Numbered from the stretch's first letter, positions 51,208 to 61,128 are shown. The stretch is DNA of 64,000 nt from Sporosarcina sp. PTS2304 (GCF_003351785.1 NZ_CP031230.1:1116001-1180000), one strand, 5' to 3'. Numbers and translations: made by a program. The notes: generated by a model from the sequence alone, not told the origin.

Positions 51208-52617
51208 GTGTCTTCATCACAAATTGTTCAAGTCCGTCATCCAAAAGCGATGGCTTTCACTCTAATGTTTGGAGCTTTTATTGGATTGTTTGGAGAAACC
51301 GCGTTGAATATGGCTCTGACCAATATTATAGCCGATTTCTCTGTCAACTCTGCTACTGCACAGTGGTTGACTACAGGATATTTATTAACGTTAGGGATTT
51401 TAGTGCCCGTCTCTTCTCTTTTAATCCGGTGGTTCACTACGAAGCAATTATTTGTCGCGTCTTTAGCTTTTTCTATAGCCGGTTCGTTTTTAGCTGCGCT
51501 CGCCCCGAGTTTTGCAGTGCTGTTTTTAGGGCGCATCGTGCAGGCGGTTGGGACAGGTATATTATTGCCTTTAATGATGAATGTTATTTTATTAATTTTT
51601 CCCATTCACAAACGTGGAACTGTTATGGGGGTCATGGGACTCGTGATCACGACAGCACCTGCCATCGGACCTGCACTGTCAGGATTGATCGTCGATACGC
51701 TCGGGTGGTCATATATTTTCTGGGCTAGCTTGGTGTTTTACGTAGGATTGATCGTCTTCGGTCTTAAGCAAATTGACAACGTCTCACAAATTATGAAACC
51801 GGCGATTGATGTTCTGTCGATTATCTTATCTACCGTTGGGTTTGGCGGAGTCATTTATAGTTTAAGCACGCTGGCCGAAAAGTCTCTAACGTCCGCATAC
51901 GTCTATTTACCATTACTAGTCGGCTCTCTTTCTCTACTATTATTTGTTATGAGACAATTGAAGATGAAGCAACCGATGATCAATTTACGTGTGTTTACGT
52001 ATCCAATGTTCACGTTAGGAACTGTATTATTGTTTCTCGGAATGTTTTTAATTTTATCTTCAGCTATTTTACTGCCTTTGTATATGAGAACGTCTTTACT
52101 CGTCAGCGCCGCAGTAGCTGGGTTTGCATTATTGCCTGGTAGCGCGATGAACGCATTATTGTCTCCTGTTGTAGGGATGCTATCAGATAAGTTCGGCGTG
52201 AAAAAGATTTTGCCGATCGGATTTTTATTCACTGCGGTTGCAAGTATGTTATTCATCGTCATCATTTCGGCTGACACACCTATTTGGCAAGTGGTCATCG
52301 CATTTCTCATTTATTTTATAGGGATTTCCATGATTATCATGCCTGCCCAAACAAACGGATTAAATGAATTGCCGAGGGAACTGTACGCAGACGGCTCGGC
52401 GGTCATGAATACTCTTCAACAAATTGCAGGCGCTACAGGAACGGCTTTGGCGATTACATTCATGATCCACGGTGAAAACTTATTTGCGCAAGTATCGCCT
52501 AGTGCTCCGTCTGTAGAGATGATTGCAGCCGGTACGAAATATGCATTTTACTTTATCGCCGGATTTGCTGTTACTGGTTTTATTGCATCGTTGTTTGTGA
52601 AACGCGTTCGGGTATGA
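51208..52617 (+). CDS. DHA2-type multidrug MFS transporter
   Basis: 469 residues from a GTG with AAAGGAAG upstream. About 14 transmembrane helices, the DHA2 (drug:H+ antiporter) layout. Motifs are NSATAQWLTTGYLLTLGILVPVS, GRIVQAVGTGILLPLMMN (motif C-like) and GPALSGLIVDTLGWSYIFW. Members of this group, such as LmrB, export lincosamides, dyes or bile salts. The gene stands alone between the antiporter and the subtilisin-like protease and has its own terminator. Confidence 0.9.
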   Translation: MSSSQIVQVRHPKAMAFTLMFGAFIGLFGETALNMALTNIIADFSVNSATAQWLTTGYLLTLGILVPVSSLLIRWFTTKQLFVASLAFSIAGSFLAALAPSFAVLFLGRIVQAVGTGILLPLMMNVILLIFPIHKRGTVMGVMGLVITTAPAIGPALSGLIVDTLGWSYIFWASLVFYVGLIVFGLKQIDNVSQIMKPAIDVLSIILSTVGFGGVIYSLSTLAEKSLTSAYVYLPLLVGSLSLLLFVMRQLKMKQPMINLRVFTYPMFTLGTVLLFLGMFLILSSAILLPLYMRTSLLVSAAVAGFALLPGSAMNALLSPVVGMLSDKFGVKKILPIGFLFTAVASMLFIVIISADTPIWQVVIAFLIYFIGISMIIMPAQTNGLNELPRELYADGSAVMNTLQQIAGATGTALAITFMIHGENLFAQVSPSAPSVEMIAAGTKYAFYFIAGFAVTGFIASLFVKRVRV

Positions 52618-52636
52618 GTGGATGCATCATAGTAAA

Positions 52637-52692
52637 AAAGGGGCTGTCACAGAAACTCAGTTCTCACTGACTTTCTAGACAGCCCCGTTTTG
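52637..52692. terminator. Bidirectional terminator after the DHA2 MFS gene
   Basis: GGGGCTGTC (52640-52648) pairs with GACAGCCCC (52678-52686); inner bases AGAAACTCAG and CTGACTTTCT also pair. Flanking A and T tracts serve the convergent genes ending at 52617 and 52760. Confidence 0.85.
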
Positions 52693-52759
52693 ACTAATCT
52701 CTTGAGCGTAATATACTATTCAAATCTCAATTATTTTTTCCGACATCATTTTAGTCTTT

Positions 52760-55336
52760 TTATGGCATGGTGCGTAATACTCGTTCATAATTCTTTGCCT
52801 CGTCGATATGCTGTACTTCGTAATTTGCTTCTACATCAAACTTCAATCGAACGGTTTCCTTTAACGGTGTTGCCTTTTCATTTTGTAAACCTTTCGTTAT
52901 CGATAAATAGTGTTCGCCTTCTTCCCATTTAATGTTTGGTTTAATATATAATTTATTCCGTGATAGCGGATCTACTTCTGTTGTAAATGAAGTGACTGAT
53001 TTAGATCCGTCAGCCAGTCTAGAGATTATAATATCCTTATTATAATCTTTTCCTGCCTGTAAATTTTGATTAAATGTGACGGTGAAAATTTTATCTTGCT
53101 TAACTGTCATTGCCGGAAAAGTACCTACAAATTCCTCTTTAGGTTTCCCGCCAATCACTGTAACTGTAGAACTAGCCGTCAGTCCGCCATCCTTCGTTTG
53201 TACAGTCACAGTCGCACTACCAGCTTTTTTTCCTGTTATAATACCGTATTCATCCACTTCAGCTACTAATGGGTCGGAAGATGTCCATAGTACCGTTTGA
53301 TCGGTCGCATTTGAAGGCGATATACTTTCGAAAAACGCTTTTGTAGCTGAATTTGAATTTTTTGGTACTTTCACTTGTGCTTCTTTTGTAATTGTATCAC
53401 TCACATAACGAATCCTAGTTGATCCATAACCAACAGCACGAATTGTACCATTCGTATTTATAGTTGCGACGTTTTCATTGGAAGAAGTGAACTTAGCACT
53501 TGGTTCTGTATCCAACACAAATTGTTCCTCTGATCCACTGTTTATAAACAAGCCATCGAACAAAAAGCTTGGTTTAATTTCCGGTATTGGATCTGGCTTC
53601 TTAGATGGAGTAAACAAGCTAGTGATCATATACCTTTCATTAGTAAATACATACTTGTAAGAGGATGTTTGAATAACTGCTAGATAATAAGTACCTTTTG
53701 GCAACTGATTTGAATAATACATAAAACTTTTTCCGTCTGGTGTTGTTTCTAAAGTAGCAACGCCAATCATTTTTTGCTCGCTATCATAAACACCAACGCC
53801 TAAGTACCGATTATCTCTATGACTGATTAATGAATTTTCTATCCAGCCTACTAACATAGAAAAAGTACCTGGCGAGTCTAACATGAAACGATAATAGTCT
53901 AAATCGTAATAATTATTCGTGATGGTTCCCACCATACTTGTTCCAGGTTGTAACTGATTGGCCATTATAAATGAATTATTTGGCTCTACTTCATAATTGA
54001 TGACCGCTTGTTTACGTAATCCTTCCAGTGACTTTGGAATAGACACTTTCGCTAAAGATTTACTTTTCTGATTGTCTAAGTCTATTGTCATTGGGCCGTT
54101 CCAAATATCGATAGATTCAACCGGTATAAATGAATCTGTAACCACTCTTGTTTGTAACTTTTCTAAATCTATTAAACCAGCACCGAAATGAGAGTCTTTT
54201 CCATAAGCCCCTAAGTCTGTCGCAGTTTCTTCTAATAAACTTTTTATTTCTTTAGGTGTAGCGCTTGGTTGTGACGCCTTCACAAGAGCCGCAGCGCCAG
54301 CCACGATCGGAGAAGAAAAGGAAGTTCCGTTTAGCGCTTGATATCTGTCGGATAAAACTGTCGTATAAATATTTACACCCGGTGCCACTACGCTTACAGA
54401 TGAATTATAATTCGAGAACGAAGCACGCCTGTTTTGATTATCTACAGCTCCTACAGAAATAACATTCGAATAAGAAGCAGGATAACTTAGTGCATTTCCT
54501 TCTAGCGCCTCATTACCTGCAGATGAGACGACAGTGATTCCAGCCTGAATCGCTCGCTGGATTGCTTTATTTTCTGCGGATGAGTAATCAGGACCGCCTA
54601 AACTTATGTTAATGACATCTACTTTTTTATCAATTGCATAATCAATTGCGCGAATCTCGTCTGATATATAGCTCTCTCCGGACTTATGAGACACTTTCAA
54701 TGGTAAAACTTTCGTATTATAAGTACCTGTAATTCCAGATATACCGACATTATTTTCTGAAGTGGCTGCAATAATACCTGAAACAGCCGTACCGTGGCCA
54801 TTTACATCCATCACATCTTGTATGTCATGATAGAAGTTAAATCCGCCAGGCTGAACACGTCCTTTCAAGTCTTCATGGTTATAGTCTATACCAGAGTCAA
54901 TAACAGCAACTACAACATTCTTTTTTTGTTGTTTCACTCTTGACCAGAATCTTTGTGGTTTAACTTGTGAGATCCACCATTGACTACCCATATATGGATC
55001 ATCCCCCGACATATGCAACTGACGCTTATAATTTGGTTCCACACTCATTACTCCAGGATCTTCTTGTAAATATTTTTGAATTTCTTGTATATCCGTTTCT
55101 TTATTGAAGTTCCACAACTCGATTTCAGGTGCGATCTCCTCTCGACTTGTAACTCCGAATATTGAAACATCTTCAGAAAATGTCTGTTGCCCCTTCACAA
55201 ACTCAACTACTAATGCGTTTTCTTTTGTTGCTTCTGTTTCCAATGCATGAGCTTCACTTTTAACTTCTGTAAAAAAATTTCCCATCGCAAACCACATGAT
55301 TAAGGTTATGACCATTATTCTCGTCTTACTTCTCAC
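52760..55336 (-). CDS. Secreted S8 (subtilisin-like) serine protease with Ig-like (BIG_2) repeats
   Basis: 858 residues from a GTG (55336, AAAGAGGG upstream). A signal peptide at ~1-28 is followed by a propeptide region (~35-105). The S8 catalytic triad is Asp147 (VIDSGID), His181 (NGHGTAV) and Ser339 (GTSFSSPI), with oxyanion Asn275. A PPC-like beta domain (~440-570) follows, then one to two BIG_2-type Ig-like domains (GSATVTVQTKDGG, ATINTNGTIRAVGYG), and a further beta domain at the end. It should be a secreted, autoprocessed protease. There is no LPxTG or SLH motif, so its anchoring to the cell, if any, would be non-covalent. Confidence 0.93.
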   Translation of the reverse strand: MRSKTRIMVITLIMWFAMGNFFTEVKSEAHALETEATKENALVVEFVKGQQTFSEDVSIFGVTSREEIAPEIELWNFNKETDIQEIQKYLQEDPGVMSVEPNYKRQLHMSGDDPYMGSQWWISQVKPQRFWSRVKQQKKNVVVAVIDSGIDYNHEDLKGRVQPGGFNFYHDIQDVMDVNGHGTAVSGIIAATSENNVGISGITGTYNTKVLPLKVSHKSGESYISDEIRAIDYAIDKKVDVINISLGGPDYSSAENKAIQRAIQAGITVVSSAGNEALEGNALSYPASYSNVISVGAVDNQNRRASFSNYNSSVSVVAPGVNIYTTVLSDRYQALNGTSFSSPIVAGAAALVKASQPSATPKEIKSLLEETATDLGAYGKDSHFGAGLIDLEKLQTRVVTDSFIPVESIDIWNGPMTIDLDNQKSKSLAKVSIPKSLEGLRKQAVINYEVEPNNSFIMANQLQPGTSMVGTITNNYYDLDYYRFMLDSPGTFSMLVGWIENSLISHRDNRYLGVGVYDSEQKMIGVATLETTPDGKSFMYYSNQLPKGTYYLAVIQTSSYKYVFTNERYMITSLFTPSKKPDPIPEIKPSFLFDGLFINSGSEEQFVLDTEPSAKFTSSNENVATINTNGTIRAVGYGSTRIRYVSDTITKEAQVKVPKNSNSATKAFFESISPSNATDQTVLWTSSDPLVAEVDEYGIITGKKAGSATVTVQTKDGGLTASSTVTVIGGKPKEEFVGTFPAMTVKQDKIFTVTFNQNLQAGKDYNKDIIISRLADGSKSVTSFTTEVDPLSRNKLYIKPNIKWEEGEHYLSITKGLQNEKATPLKETVRLKFDVEANYEVQHIDEAKNYERVLRTMP

Positions 55337-55592
55337 AATATCCCTCTTTTCTATTTACTGATAATTCAATAGTAACATAATTAAGGATTTTTAATAGGTT
55401 AAAATACTTATTTTAATTAATGGTATTTTTGTATTGATATTTTCTTATTTGCTTTCAAATCGAAAAAGGGCTGTAGCATTATTTGAGGTGAAAACAATCA
55501 ATCCTATTTGTTAATCCCAACAGACGGTTCACTATTGATTCATTATCACTAGACTATTATCTTAAAAAACTTTGATGAGGAATATGCAACAT

Positions 55593-55627
55593 AAAAGACC
55601 GGCACAGACAGTCTGTGCCGGTCTTTT
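55593..55627. terminator. Perfect 17-bp hairpin, probable terminator
   Basis: AAAAGACCGGCACAGAC and its exact complement are separated by one base; A4 and T4 tracts lie at the ends. It is downstream of the SLH-CAP gene on the minus strand, at about 240 bp, but repeat X lies between them. Confidence 0.6.
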
Positions 55628-55699
55628 GCTATGTTTGTCATTTGAAGCGGGGCTAGTGCATGACTGCTTAATGACGTTCCTGAATTTGAAATGTCATCG

Positions 55700-55800
55700 G
55701 TTCATTGTAGTCACTTCGGCGCTGGCGGGAGGCAATCCCTCACGCGCCGAAGCGGTTACAGAAAGAACCTTCACCAATTCAATAAGCTAAAACAACATCA
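55700..55800. repeat. Dispersed repeat X (hairpin plus tail)
   Basis: Contains TCGGCGC ... GCGCCGA, inside which GGCGGGAGGCAATCCCTCACGCGC is closely similar to GGTGGGTAGAAATCCCCCACGCGC in copy Y at about 61000. After the hairpin, both copies continue with an ACARNAAG and a CTTCACCAATTC / TCTCACCAACTC block. The pair is also in the same position relative to its gene: past the stop codon of a minus-strand cell-surface gene. Confidence 0.55.
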
Positions 55801-55867
55801 AGTCACTTTCTATCACAACTTACCATTCATACCCGAACGGAGAACATACGACAAAAACAGTCCCTCA

Positions 55868-56896
55868 TTAGTTTTGTATAAACTGCTGCGTCCAATAGTG
55901 GCCATTCGGATCGTAGCCAATACCAATCTGTGTAAATCCCGGTGTCAGGATATTCGCTCGGTGTCCTGCTGAATTCATCCAAGCAACCACAACTTCTTTC
56001 GCACTAGTTTGACCTACCGCAATATTCTCCGCAGCCCGACGATACGAAATACCGTGACGCTCCATTTGATCATATGCCGAACCATACGTTGGACTCATAT
56101 GCGAAAAATAGTTATTACTAGCCATGTCTACGGACTTTTGTCTGGCTGTTATCTGCAAGCCCGGATTCATTTGTAGCGGCTGAAGATTAGCTTTCACTCG
56201 TTCTGCGTTTGTGAATTCCAGCACTGCTTGTTCAACAGCTGAAACATCGAGGGATGGCTTTTCAGGTGTCGGCGGTTGCATGGGCTTATCATTTATATGC
56301 ATCGCGCGGTACATGAATACCGCATAGTGAACGCGTGATAATGTGTGTTCTGGCAGGAACTTCCCGTTGTCACCTGTCGTAATCCCGTTCGAATAAATCG
56401 CACGTACATACTGGTTCGCTGCATGAGTCGTCGGCACATCCGGAAAATCTGTAGTAGACTTCACTTCTAAATCAAAAGCTATCGTTAAAATTTTTGCCAT
56501 CTCTGCACGTGTTACTGCTTTATTCGGATAAAACTTTCCTTTGCTGTCAGCTGTAAAAATACCCGCCCGCTGCAACACCCGAATATCTTCATAGTTCGGA
56601 TTACTTTTAGTCACATCACCAAATTCATATGCTGGATGTTTCACAGGCAAAGAACTGCCCCTCGCTCGATTCACCAGTGCCGCTGCGTGTTTTCGTGTAA
56701 TCGCTTGGCTTCCTCTGAAACTACCATCCTCAAATCCATTAATAATGTTTGCATTTGCCATCGTATGAATCATTTCATAATAAGGGCTGGCAGTAGATAC
56801 GTCAGTAAATACTTTTGCTTCTGCTTGTAAAGGCACTGCAATTACTGCGGCAGTACATGTCATCATTGCGGACATCATCAATAGTCTTTTATTCAT
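55868..56896 (-). CDS. Surface protein with three SLH domains and a CAP domain
   Basis: 342 residues. Signal peptide (1-27), then three SLH repeats (about 28-190; FTDVSTASPYYEMIHTMANANIINGFEDGSFRG, FGDVTKSNPNYEDIRVLQRAGIF and the third with FPDVPTTHAANQYVRAIYSNGI), which bind pyruvylated wall polymer. A short Pro-rich linker leads to a CAP domain (~215-342) with YFSHMSPTYGSAYDQM, AAENIA and AWMNSAGHRANILTP. The CAP domain is very similar to the one in the protein at 17088-17714, so the two are paralogues. The pair differs in attachment: secreted alone versus fused to SLH. Confidence 0.92.
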   Translation of the reverse strand: MNKRLLMMSAMMTCTAAVIAVPLQAEAKVFTDVSTASPYYEMIHTMANANIINGFEDGSFRGSQAITRKHAAALVNRARGSSLPVKHPAYEFGDVTKSNPNYEDIRVLQRAGIFTADSKGKFYPNKAVTRAEMAKILTIAFDLEVKSTTDFPDVPTTHAANQYVRAIYSNGITTGDNGKFLPEHTLSRVHYAVFMYRAMHINDKPMQPPTPEKPSLDVSAVEQAVLEFTNAERVKANLQPLQMNPGLQITARQKSVDMASNNYFSHMSPTYGSAYDQMERHGISYRRAAENIAVGQTSAKEVVVAWMNSAGHRANILTPGFTQIGIGYDPNGHYWTQQFIQN

Positions 56897-57276
56897 TTGG
56901 CATCACATCCTTTTTAATCATATGAAGAAAATAACGAGTAAGAATACCGGACGATAGTCTAGTGTTGTTTACATAACCTTACTCTTATATTTCTACTATG
57001 AAGATACCATATAACAGAGACTAAAATATACGTTGGATAGAACTCGCAGGAGATAGGTTGTCCAATTTCACAAAATCTTTTACGGAACAATTAAACACTT
57101 CACTTCCTACTCTTGCCAGCTGAATTCACGTCGTAGAAGATTCTGTTGAAGTGGCAGTGAAACTAAGAAAACTAACAAACACTGCCGCAATTATTTCAAT
57201 TGCATATTCTATAAAGCGTCCAGTCTATTACATAAATCTGTATCTTCACGTAATCCAGAACCCAAAACAAAGTACT
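56897..57276. other. Non-coding gap
   Basis: AT-rich 380-base interval between the SLH-CAP start and the bioY stop. It would contain the SLH-CAP promoter. No hairpin, repeat or ORF with a ribosome binding site was noticed. Confidence 0.4.
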
Positions 57277-57843
57277 TCACGTCAACTGTCTGCGAACAGG
57301 CATCAACTTAATCGCTTTCTGAAGCCTAGGAATCAACACCAGCGATAAAACAGTAACTCCTATATCCAACGGCAAATAAGCTACCATCCAAGACCACGCA
57401 ACGACATAACTAAAACTTGCAGGCGCTTCCACCCAATACACATACGCAAAATACATAAAATTTGTCCCGATCACATAATTTATAACAATCGCAAGAACCC
57501 CCGCCATTAAATACCCCATCCACGAAGGAATTCGCTCGAGTGATTTTCCAACTATGTACGCCACAAAAATAAAAGAAATCACATAACCAAACGTCGTACT
57601 AATGACACTGCCCAGTCCACCTTTAAATTGAGCGAAAACCGGTGCACCTGCAAGTCCGATAAATACATATGCAGACATAGCGATACTCCCTAAGCGACTG
57701 CCTAACAACCCACCTGCCAACACAGCAAATAACAACTGTAGCGTAACCGGCACTCCTCCAATAGTTAAGAAAGGACTCACATTCGCTCCCACCCCCATCA
57801 AAGCCGCAAATAACGCACAAACAACAATTTCTTTCGCCTTCAT
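57277..57843 (-). CDS. bioY: Biotin transporter BioY
   Basis: 188 residues with six transmembrane helices, as expected for the S-component of ECF biotin uptake. The N-terminus (ALFAALMGVGANVSPFLTIGGVPVTLQLLFAVLAGGLLG) and YVFIGLAGAPVF, with GGLGSVISTTFGYVISF later, fit BioY. No ATPase or T-component is nearby, so it must use a shared module. It diverges from bioD and the 94-bp gap holds a BirA-type operator, so biotin probably represses both directions. Confidence 0.93.
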   Translation of the reverse strand: MKAKEIVVCALFAALMGVGANVSPFLTIGGVPVTLQLLFAVLAGGLLGSRLGSIAMSAYVFIGLAGAPVFAQFKGGLGSVISTTFGYVISFIFVAYIVGKSLERIPSWMGYLMAGVLAIVINYVIGTNFMYFAYVYWVEAPASFSYVVAWSWMVAYLPLDIGVTVLSLVLIPRLQKAIKLMPVRRQLT

Positions 57844-57885
57844 TCTCTACTCCTCCTATTCTCTATTGTTGTCTCAACATTTATA

Positions 57886-57914
57886 TGTTAACATAATTAA
57901 ATATTAAGTTAACA
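57886..57914. promoter_or_regulatory. BirA (biotin repressor) operator between bioY and bioD
   Basis: TGTTAAC (57886-57892), 15 bases of AT-rich spacer, then GTTAACA (57908-57914): a dyad that matches the Bacillus BirA box core TTGTTAACC-N14/15-GGTTAACAA in its half-sites and spacing. It lies in the shared promoter region of bioY and bioD-bioA. Confidence 0.8.
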
Positions 57915-57937
57915 CATTTTAAAAAGGAGTTTACAGA

Positions 57938-58675
57938 ATGACTATATTATTCGTTGCAGGAACAGATACAGATGTTGGAAAAACGACGGCTACTGTATTC
58001 ATTACAGAGTTCCTTTCTAATCATGGTCACAATTTCATTCCATTCAAGCCCATACAAACGGGTGCTGTTTTTCAAAACGACGATCTTATCGCGCCTGACT
58101 GGTTAACCTATTCACAAGCGTTAAATGAAAATACTCCGCTGCCCGATTACGTATTCGAAACGCCTTGTTCTCCCCACTTGGCCGCTAGCTTGGATCAGGT
58201 TCAAATAAATCCTAATTTCTTAACAGAATCAGTGAACAAGAGGAAGGATGAGGTTGATGGGGTCGTAGTCGAAGGGGCTGGCGGTCTATTTGTGCCATTG
58301 ACTTCTGATGGCTATTGCATCATTGATTGGATAAAAGAATTAGAAGCGAGCGTTGTCCTAGTTGCGCGTGCAGGAGTAGGGACAATCAATCACACATTAC
58401 TTTCCATAGAGGCAATGAAAGCGAGGAATATTCAAATTGCGAGTTTATTATTTACTGACATAGATAACCAACCTCCGCTCATCGTAGAAGATAATATACG
58501 AATGATCAGCAAGTTAAGCAATGTACCTGTACTTGGAATCATTCCTTATCAGCAAGATATTCAAGAAACTTTACGTAATACAGAAATGAAAAGAGCGTGC
58601 TATAGCAATTGGGATTACACACTTTTGAAGGAGGCAATAACTATTGAAAGCAAATCAGTTAGTAGCGAAAAGTAA
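57938..58675 (+). CDS. bioD: Dethiobiotin synthetase
   Basis: 245 residues. The P-loop GTDTDVGKT opens the protein, followed by the KPIQTGA substrate segment and [11 protein letters not shown]. It forms the ureido ring of dethiobiotin from DAPA, CO2 and ATP. It is the first gene of bioD-bioA and overlaps bioA by 32 bp. AAAAAGGAG lies 10 bases before the ATG. The gene is placed next to the transporter and operator, so uptake and synthesis are co-controlled. No bioB or bioF appears in this window. Confidence 0.95.
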   Translation: MTILFVAGTDTDVGKTTATVFITEFLSNHGHNFIPFKPIQTGAVFQNDDLIAPDWLTYSQALNENTPLPDYVFETPCSPHLAASLDQVQINPNFLTESVNKRKDEVDGVVVEGAGGLFVPLTSDGYCIIDWIKELEASVVLVARAGVGTINHTLLSIEAMKARNIQIASLLFTDIDNQPPLIVEDNIRMISKLSNVPVLGIIPYQQDIQETLRNTEMKRACYSNWDYTLLKEAITIESKSVSSEK

Positions 58676-59999
58676 GAAATACATGTGGCTGCCGTTTACG
58701 CAAATGTCGGATTATGAGAGAGATCCATTAATCATTAAGAGCGGCGAAGGGGTTACTGTGACAGATATTTACGGCAATACATATTTAGACGGGTATTCTT
58801 CTTTATGGCTGAATGTCCACGGTCACCGCAAAAAAGAATTGGATGAAGCTATTCAAGTACAACTGCAATCTATAGCACATTCAACTCTACTAGGCGCAGC
58901 AAATATTCCATCGATTTTATTAGCGGAAAAATTAGTGGAATTAGCACCTGAGAATCTATCACGTGTATTTTATTCGGACAGCGGAGCAACGGCTGTAGAA
59001 ATCGCTGTGAAGATGGCCTATCAATACTGGCAAAATAAAGGACTGAAGAGGAAAAAACGTTTTGTAACTGTCAGCAATGGATACCATGGAGATACAGTCG
59101 GAACGATGAGTGTCGGTTCTATTGAGCTATACCATAAAGTATATACTTCCCTTTTATTCGACGCACTGGTTATTCCGTTTCCCGCTGTATACCGCCACCC
59201 ATCAGGTGATGAAGATATCGTAAAAGAAGAAAGCTTGAGAACATTGCGCGCATTGTTTAAAGAGCGACATGAAGAAATTGCGGGTATGGTGCTTGAACCA
59301 ATGATTCAAGGAGCAGGTGGAATGAATGTCATGCCTCCGGGTTATTTAAAAGAAGTAGAACTACTGTGCAAGAAATTCAATATTTTATTAATTGTAGACG
59401 AAGTAGCGACGGGGTTTGGGCGTACTGGGAAAATGTTTGCGGTGGAACACGAAAACATTCAACCTGATCTACTGACTGTAGCGAAAGGGCTTACTGGCGG
59501 ATACTTACCTGTAGCCGCCACAGTAGCAACCGAAGAAATCTACGAAGCTTTCTATGGCGATTATGAGGAAATGAAAACATTTTTCCATGGACACTCTTAT
59601 ACTGGCAATCAGCTCGGCTGTGCAGTCGCTTTAGCCAATTTAGAGATTTTCGAGAAAGAAAGACTTGTTGCACAAGCTACGGAAAAGGCAGAGTTTTTAA
59701 AGGAGCTACTAGTAGAAGTCAAACAACTGCCGTATGTAGGAGACGTACGTCAATGCGGCCTTATGTGCGGAATTGAGCTCGTGAAAAATCAACTGACTAA
59801 AGAACCTTTTCCATTAACAGACCGTGTTGCCTATCATGCGACATTGAAAATGAGAGAATTAGGATTACTTACTCGACCACTAGGTGATGTGATTGTCCTC
59901 ATGCCTCCACTAGCAACATCGAAAGAGCAATTAGCAGAAATGGTGGCTATTTTAATGGAAGGCATTCAGACGGTGACACGAGAATTAGTAGAACTATAA
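58644..59999 (+). CDS. bioA: Adenosylmethionine-8-amino-7-oxononanoate aminotransferase
   Basis: 451 residues from a TTG (58644), 10 bases after AAGGAGG and inside the bioD frame, so it is translationally coupled. PLP-fold type I aminotransferase; the PLP lysine is in [13 protein letters not shown], with [37 protein letters not shown] and [14 protein letters not shown] as standard BioA blocks. It makes DAPA, the substrate of BioD. Confidence 0.95.
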   Translation: MKANQLVAKSKKYMWLPFTQMSDYERDPLIIKSGEGVTVTDIYGNTYLDGYSSLWLNVHGHRKKELDEAIQVQLQSIAHSTLLGAANIPSILLAEKLVELAPENLSRVFYSDSGATAVEIAVKMAYQYWQNKGLKRKKRFVTVSNGYHGDTVGTMSVGSIELYHKVYTSLLFDALVIPFPAVYRHPSGDEDIVKEESLRTLRALFKERHEEIAGMVLEPMIQGAGGMNVMPPGYLKEVELLCKKFNILLIVDEVATGFGRTGKMFAVEHENIQPDLLTVAKGLTGGYLPVAATVATEEIYEAFYGDYEEMKTFFHGHSYTGNQLGCAVALANLEIFEKERLVAQATEKAEFLKELLVEVKQLPYVGDVRQCGLMCGIELVKNQLTKEPFPLTDRVAYHATLKMRELGLLTRPLGDVIVLMPPLATSKEQLAEMVAILMEGIQTVTRELVEL

Positions 60000-60360
60000 T
60001 CCGAAATACGTGCTTGTTACACGCTAACAAATATATAGCACGCATGTATTTTCACACTAGTTACATTCGACTTTTTTGATTATGTTCTGCTACTGGAACT
60101 TTACTTTCTAGACAACTAACATATTATTCGTTTCAATCACTTTTTCTTTGCTTACTTTGTCCGTAGATACAGCTGGGAGGACTTGCCTTTACTTTTCGCT
60201 ACTACACCATTCGAAGCCAATACGCTCGCATGCAAGTATCCGCAGATGATGCTTTTATTTTACAGCTTCATAACCAGTGCATAGTAAGCGTGGCTTTTCG
60301 GCTAATGTGCCATTCAGATGACGAGTGCCATCCGAATAACGATTTTCCATATATAATATA
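60000..60360. other. Non-coding gap after bioA
   Basis: About 360 bases without a gene. No ORF with a ribosome binding site, and no clear bioA terminator, was found; a hairpin at 60361-60393 closes the gap. Confidence 0.4.
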
Positions 60361-60393
60361 AAAAAGAGCATCCGTAATGGGATACTCTTTTTT
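60361..60393. terminator. Terminator downstream of the frameshifted gene
   Basis: AAAAAGAGCATCC-GTAAT-GGGATACTCTTTTTT, an 8-11 bp stem with two mismatches and T-run on both sides; it follows the minus-strand pseudogene at 60413. Confidence 0.75.
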
Positions 60394-60412
60394 ATGTTCT
60401 TCTTACGCTTCT

Positions 60413-60897
60413 TTACTCCGTATCTTCTAAGTCCTCGGGATAATTGACTGTCCTGATTCTTTCTCCTGTACTTTCATCTACCGAATGAATCGCGACATCC
60501 AAATGCTCTGAATCTACTCCGTCAAACAGCTGATAGAACATGCCCGCCATCCCAAGACCAAGAACAGCGAATCCATCAAAGCTGTTTTCAAATGCTTCTT
60601 TGTCAACTACCATGGAGAATTCCGTAAAATTTTTATCGTAAGTAATCTCTTTAATAGAAGGAAAATCTCCATCCGCTATGAGTTGGTTACTGTATTCTAC
60701 TAAGTTATTTTTCATTTCTGTCATCAATTCTTTATGCTTGGCTTCTGACATTTTATACGTAATCGTATCGTCTGCATTGACTGTTGCACTTTTCATGCCA
60801 CTCTCTTTTGCGTTTGCGGCTACTTCATATCCAAAGTCGCCTGCTTATTTTTATTGGCAAACTTGCTTTTAACTAAATGAATGAGTGAATGATTCAT
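60413..60897 (-). pseudogene. Frameshifted small secreted-type protein gene
   Basis: The 3' part codes for 127 residues from ATG 60796 (GMKSATVNADDTITYKMSEAKHKELM ... YPEDLEDTE), but reading continues upstream in frame only to a stop at about 60850. In another frame, from ATG 60897, a peptide reads MNHSLIHLVKSKFANKNKQATLDMK and stops exactly where the other becomes coherent (LDMK / YEVAANAKESGMKS). A single frameshift near 60820 would join them. There is no clear signal peptide in the joined product, so the N-terminus may also be altered. The family is unnamed to me. Confidence 0.6.
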
Positions 60898-60974
60898 AAT
60901 AGAGTTAATCAACACGCTTGATCGTACACAACATTTTATAAGTCGTCCGTACTTAGTGAAGGAGCAACCGCAGG

Positions 60975-61055
60975 GTCAGCCGGACAACTAGCGGCTCATG
61001 GTGGGTAGAAATCCCCCACGCGCACGAGCGACAACAAGAAGCATAATTCTCACCA
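60975..61055. repeat. Dispersed repeat Y (partner of X)
   Basis: GGTGGGTAGAAATCCCCCACGCGCACGAGCG followed by an ACAACAAGAAGC and TCTCACCAACTC tail. Similar to repeat X at about 55700-55800 over roughly 80 bases with scattered changes. It lies past the stop of the D-Ala-D-Ala carboxypeptidase gene, as X lies past the SLH-CAP gene. Confidence 0.5.
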
Positions 61056-61128
61056 ACTCCAGAACCCATAAGTCGACTCACGACCCAACACCAATTACTC
61101 TCAATAGCAAAACAACTACCCTGCCAAC

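Larger units (their letters stand above)
55337..55867. other. Intergenic region with one hairpin and a dispersed repeat
   Basis: The 530-base gap lies between the divergent-by-position protease promoter and the SLH-CAP stop. It holds a strong hairpin (55593-55627) and repeat X (about 55700-55800). AT-rich sequence just upstream of the protease GTG carries its promoter; no -35/-10 pair could be fixed. Confidence 0.6.
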
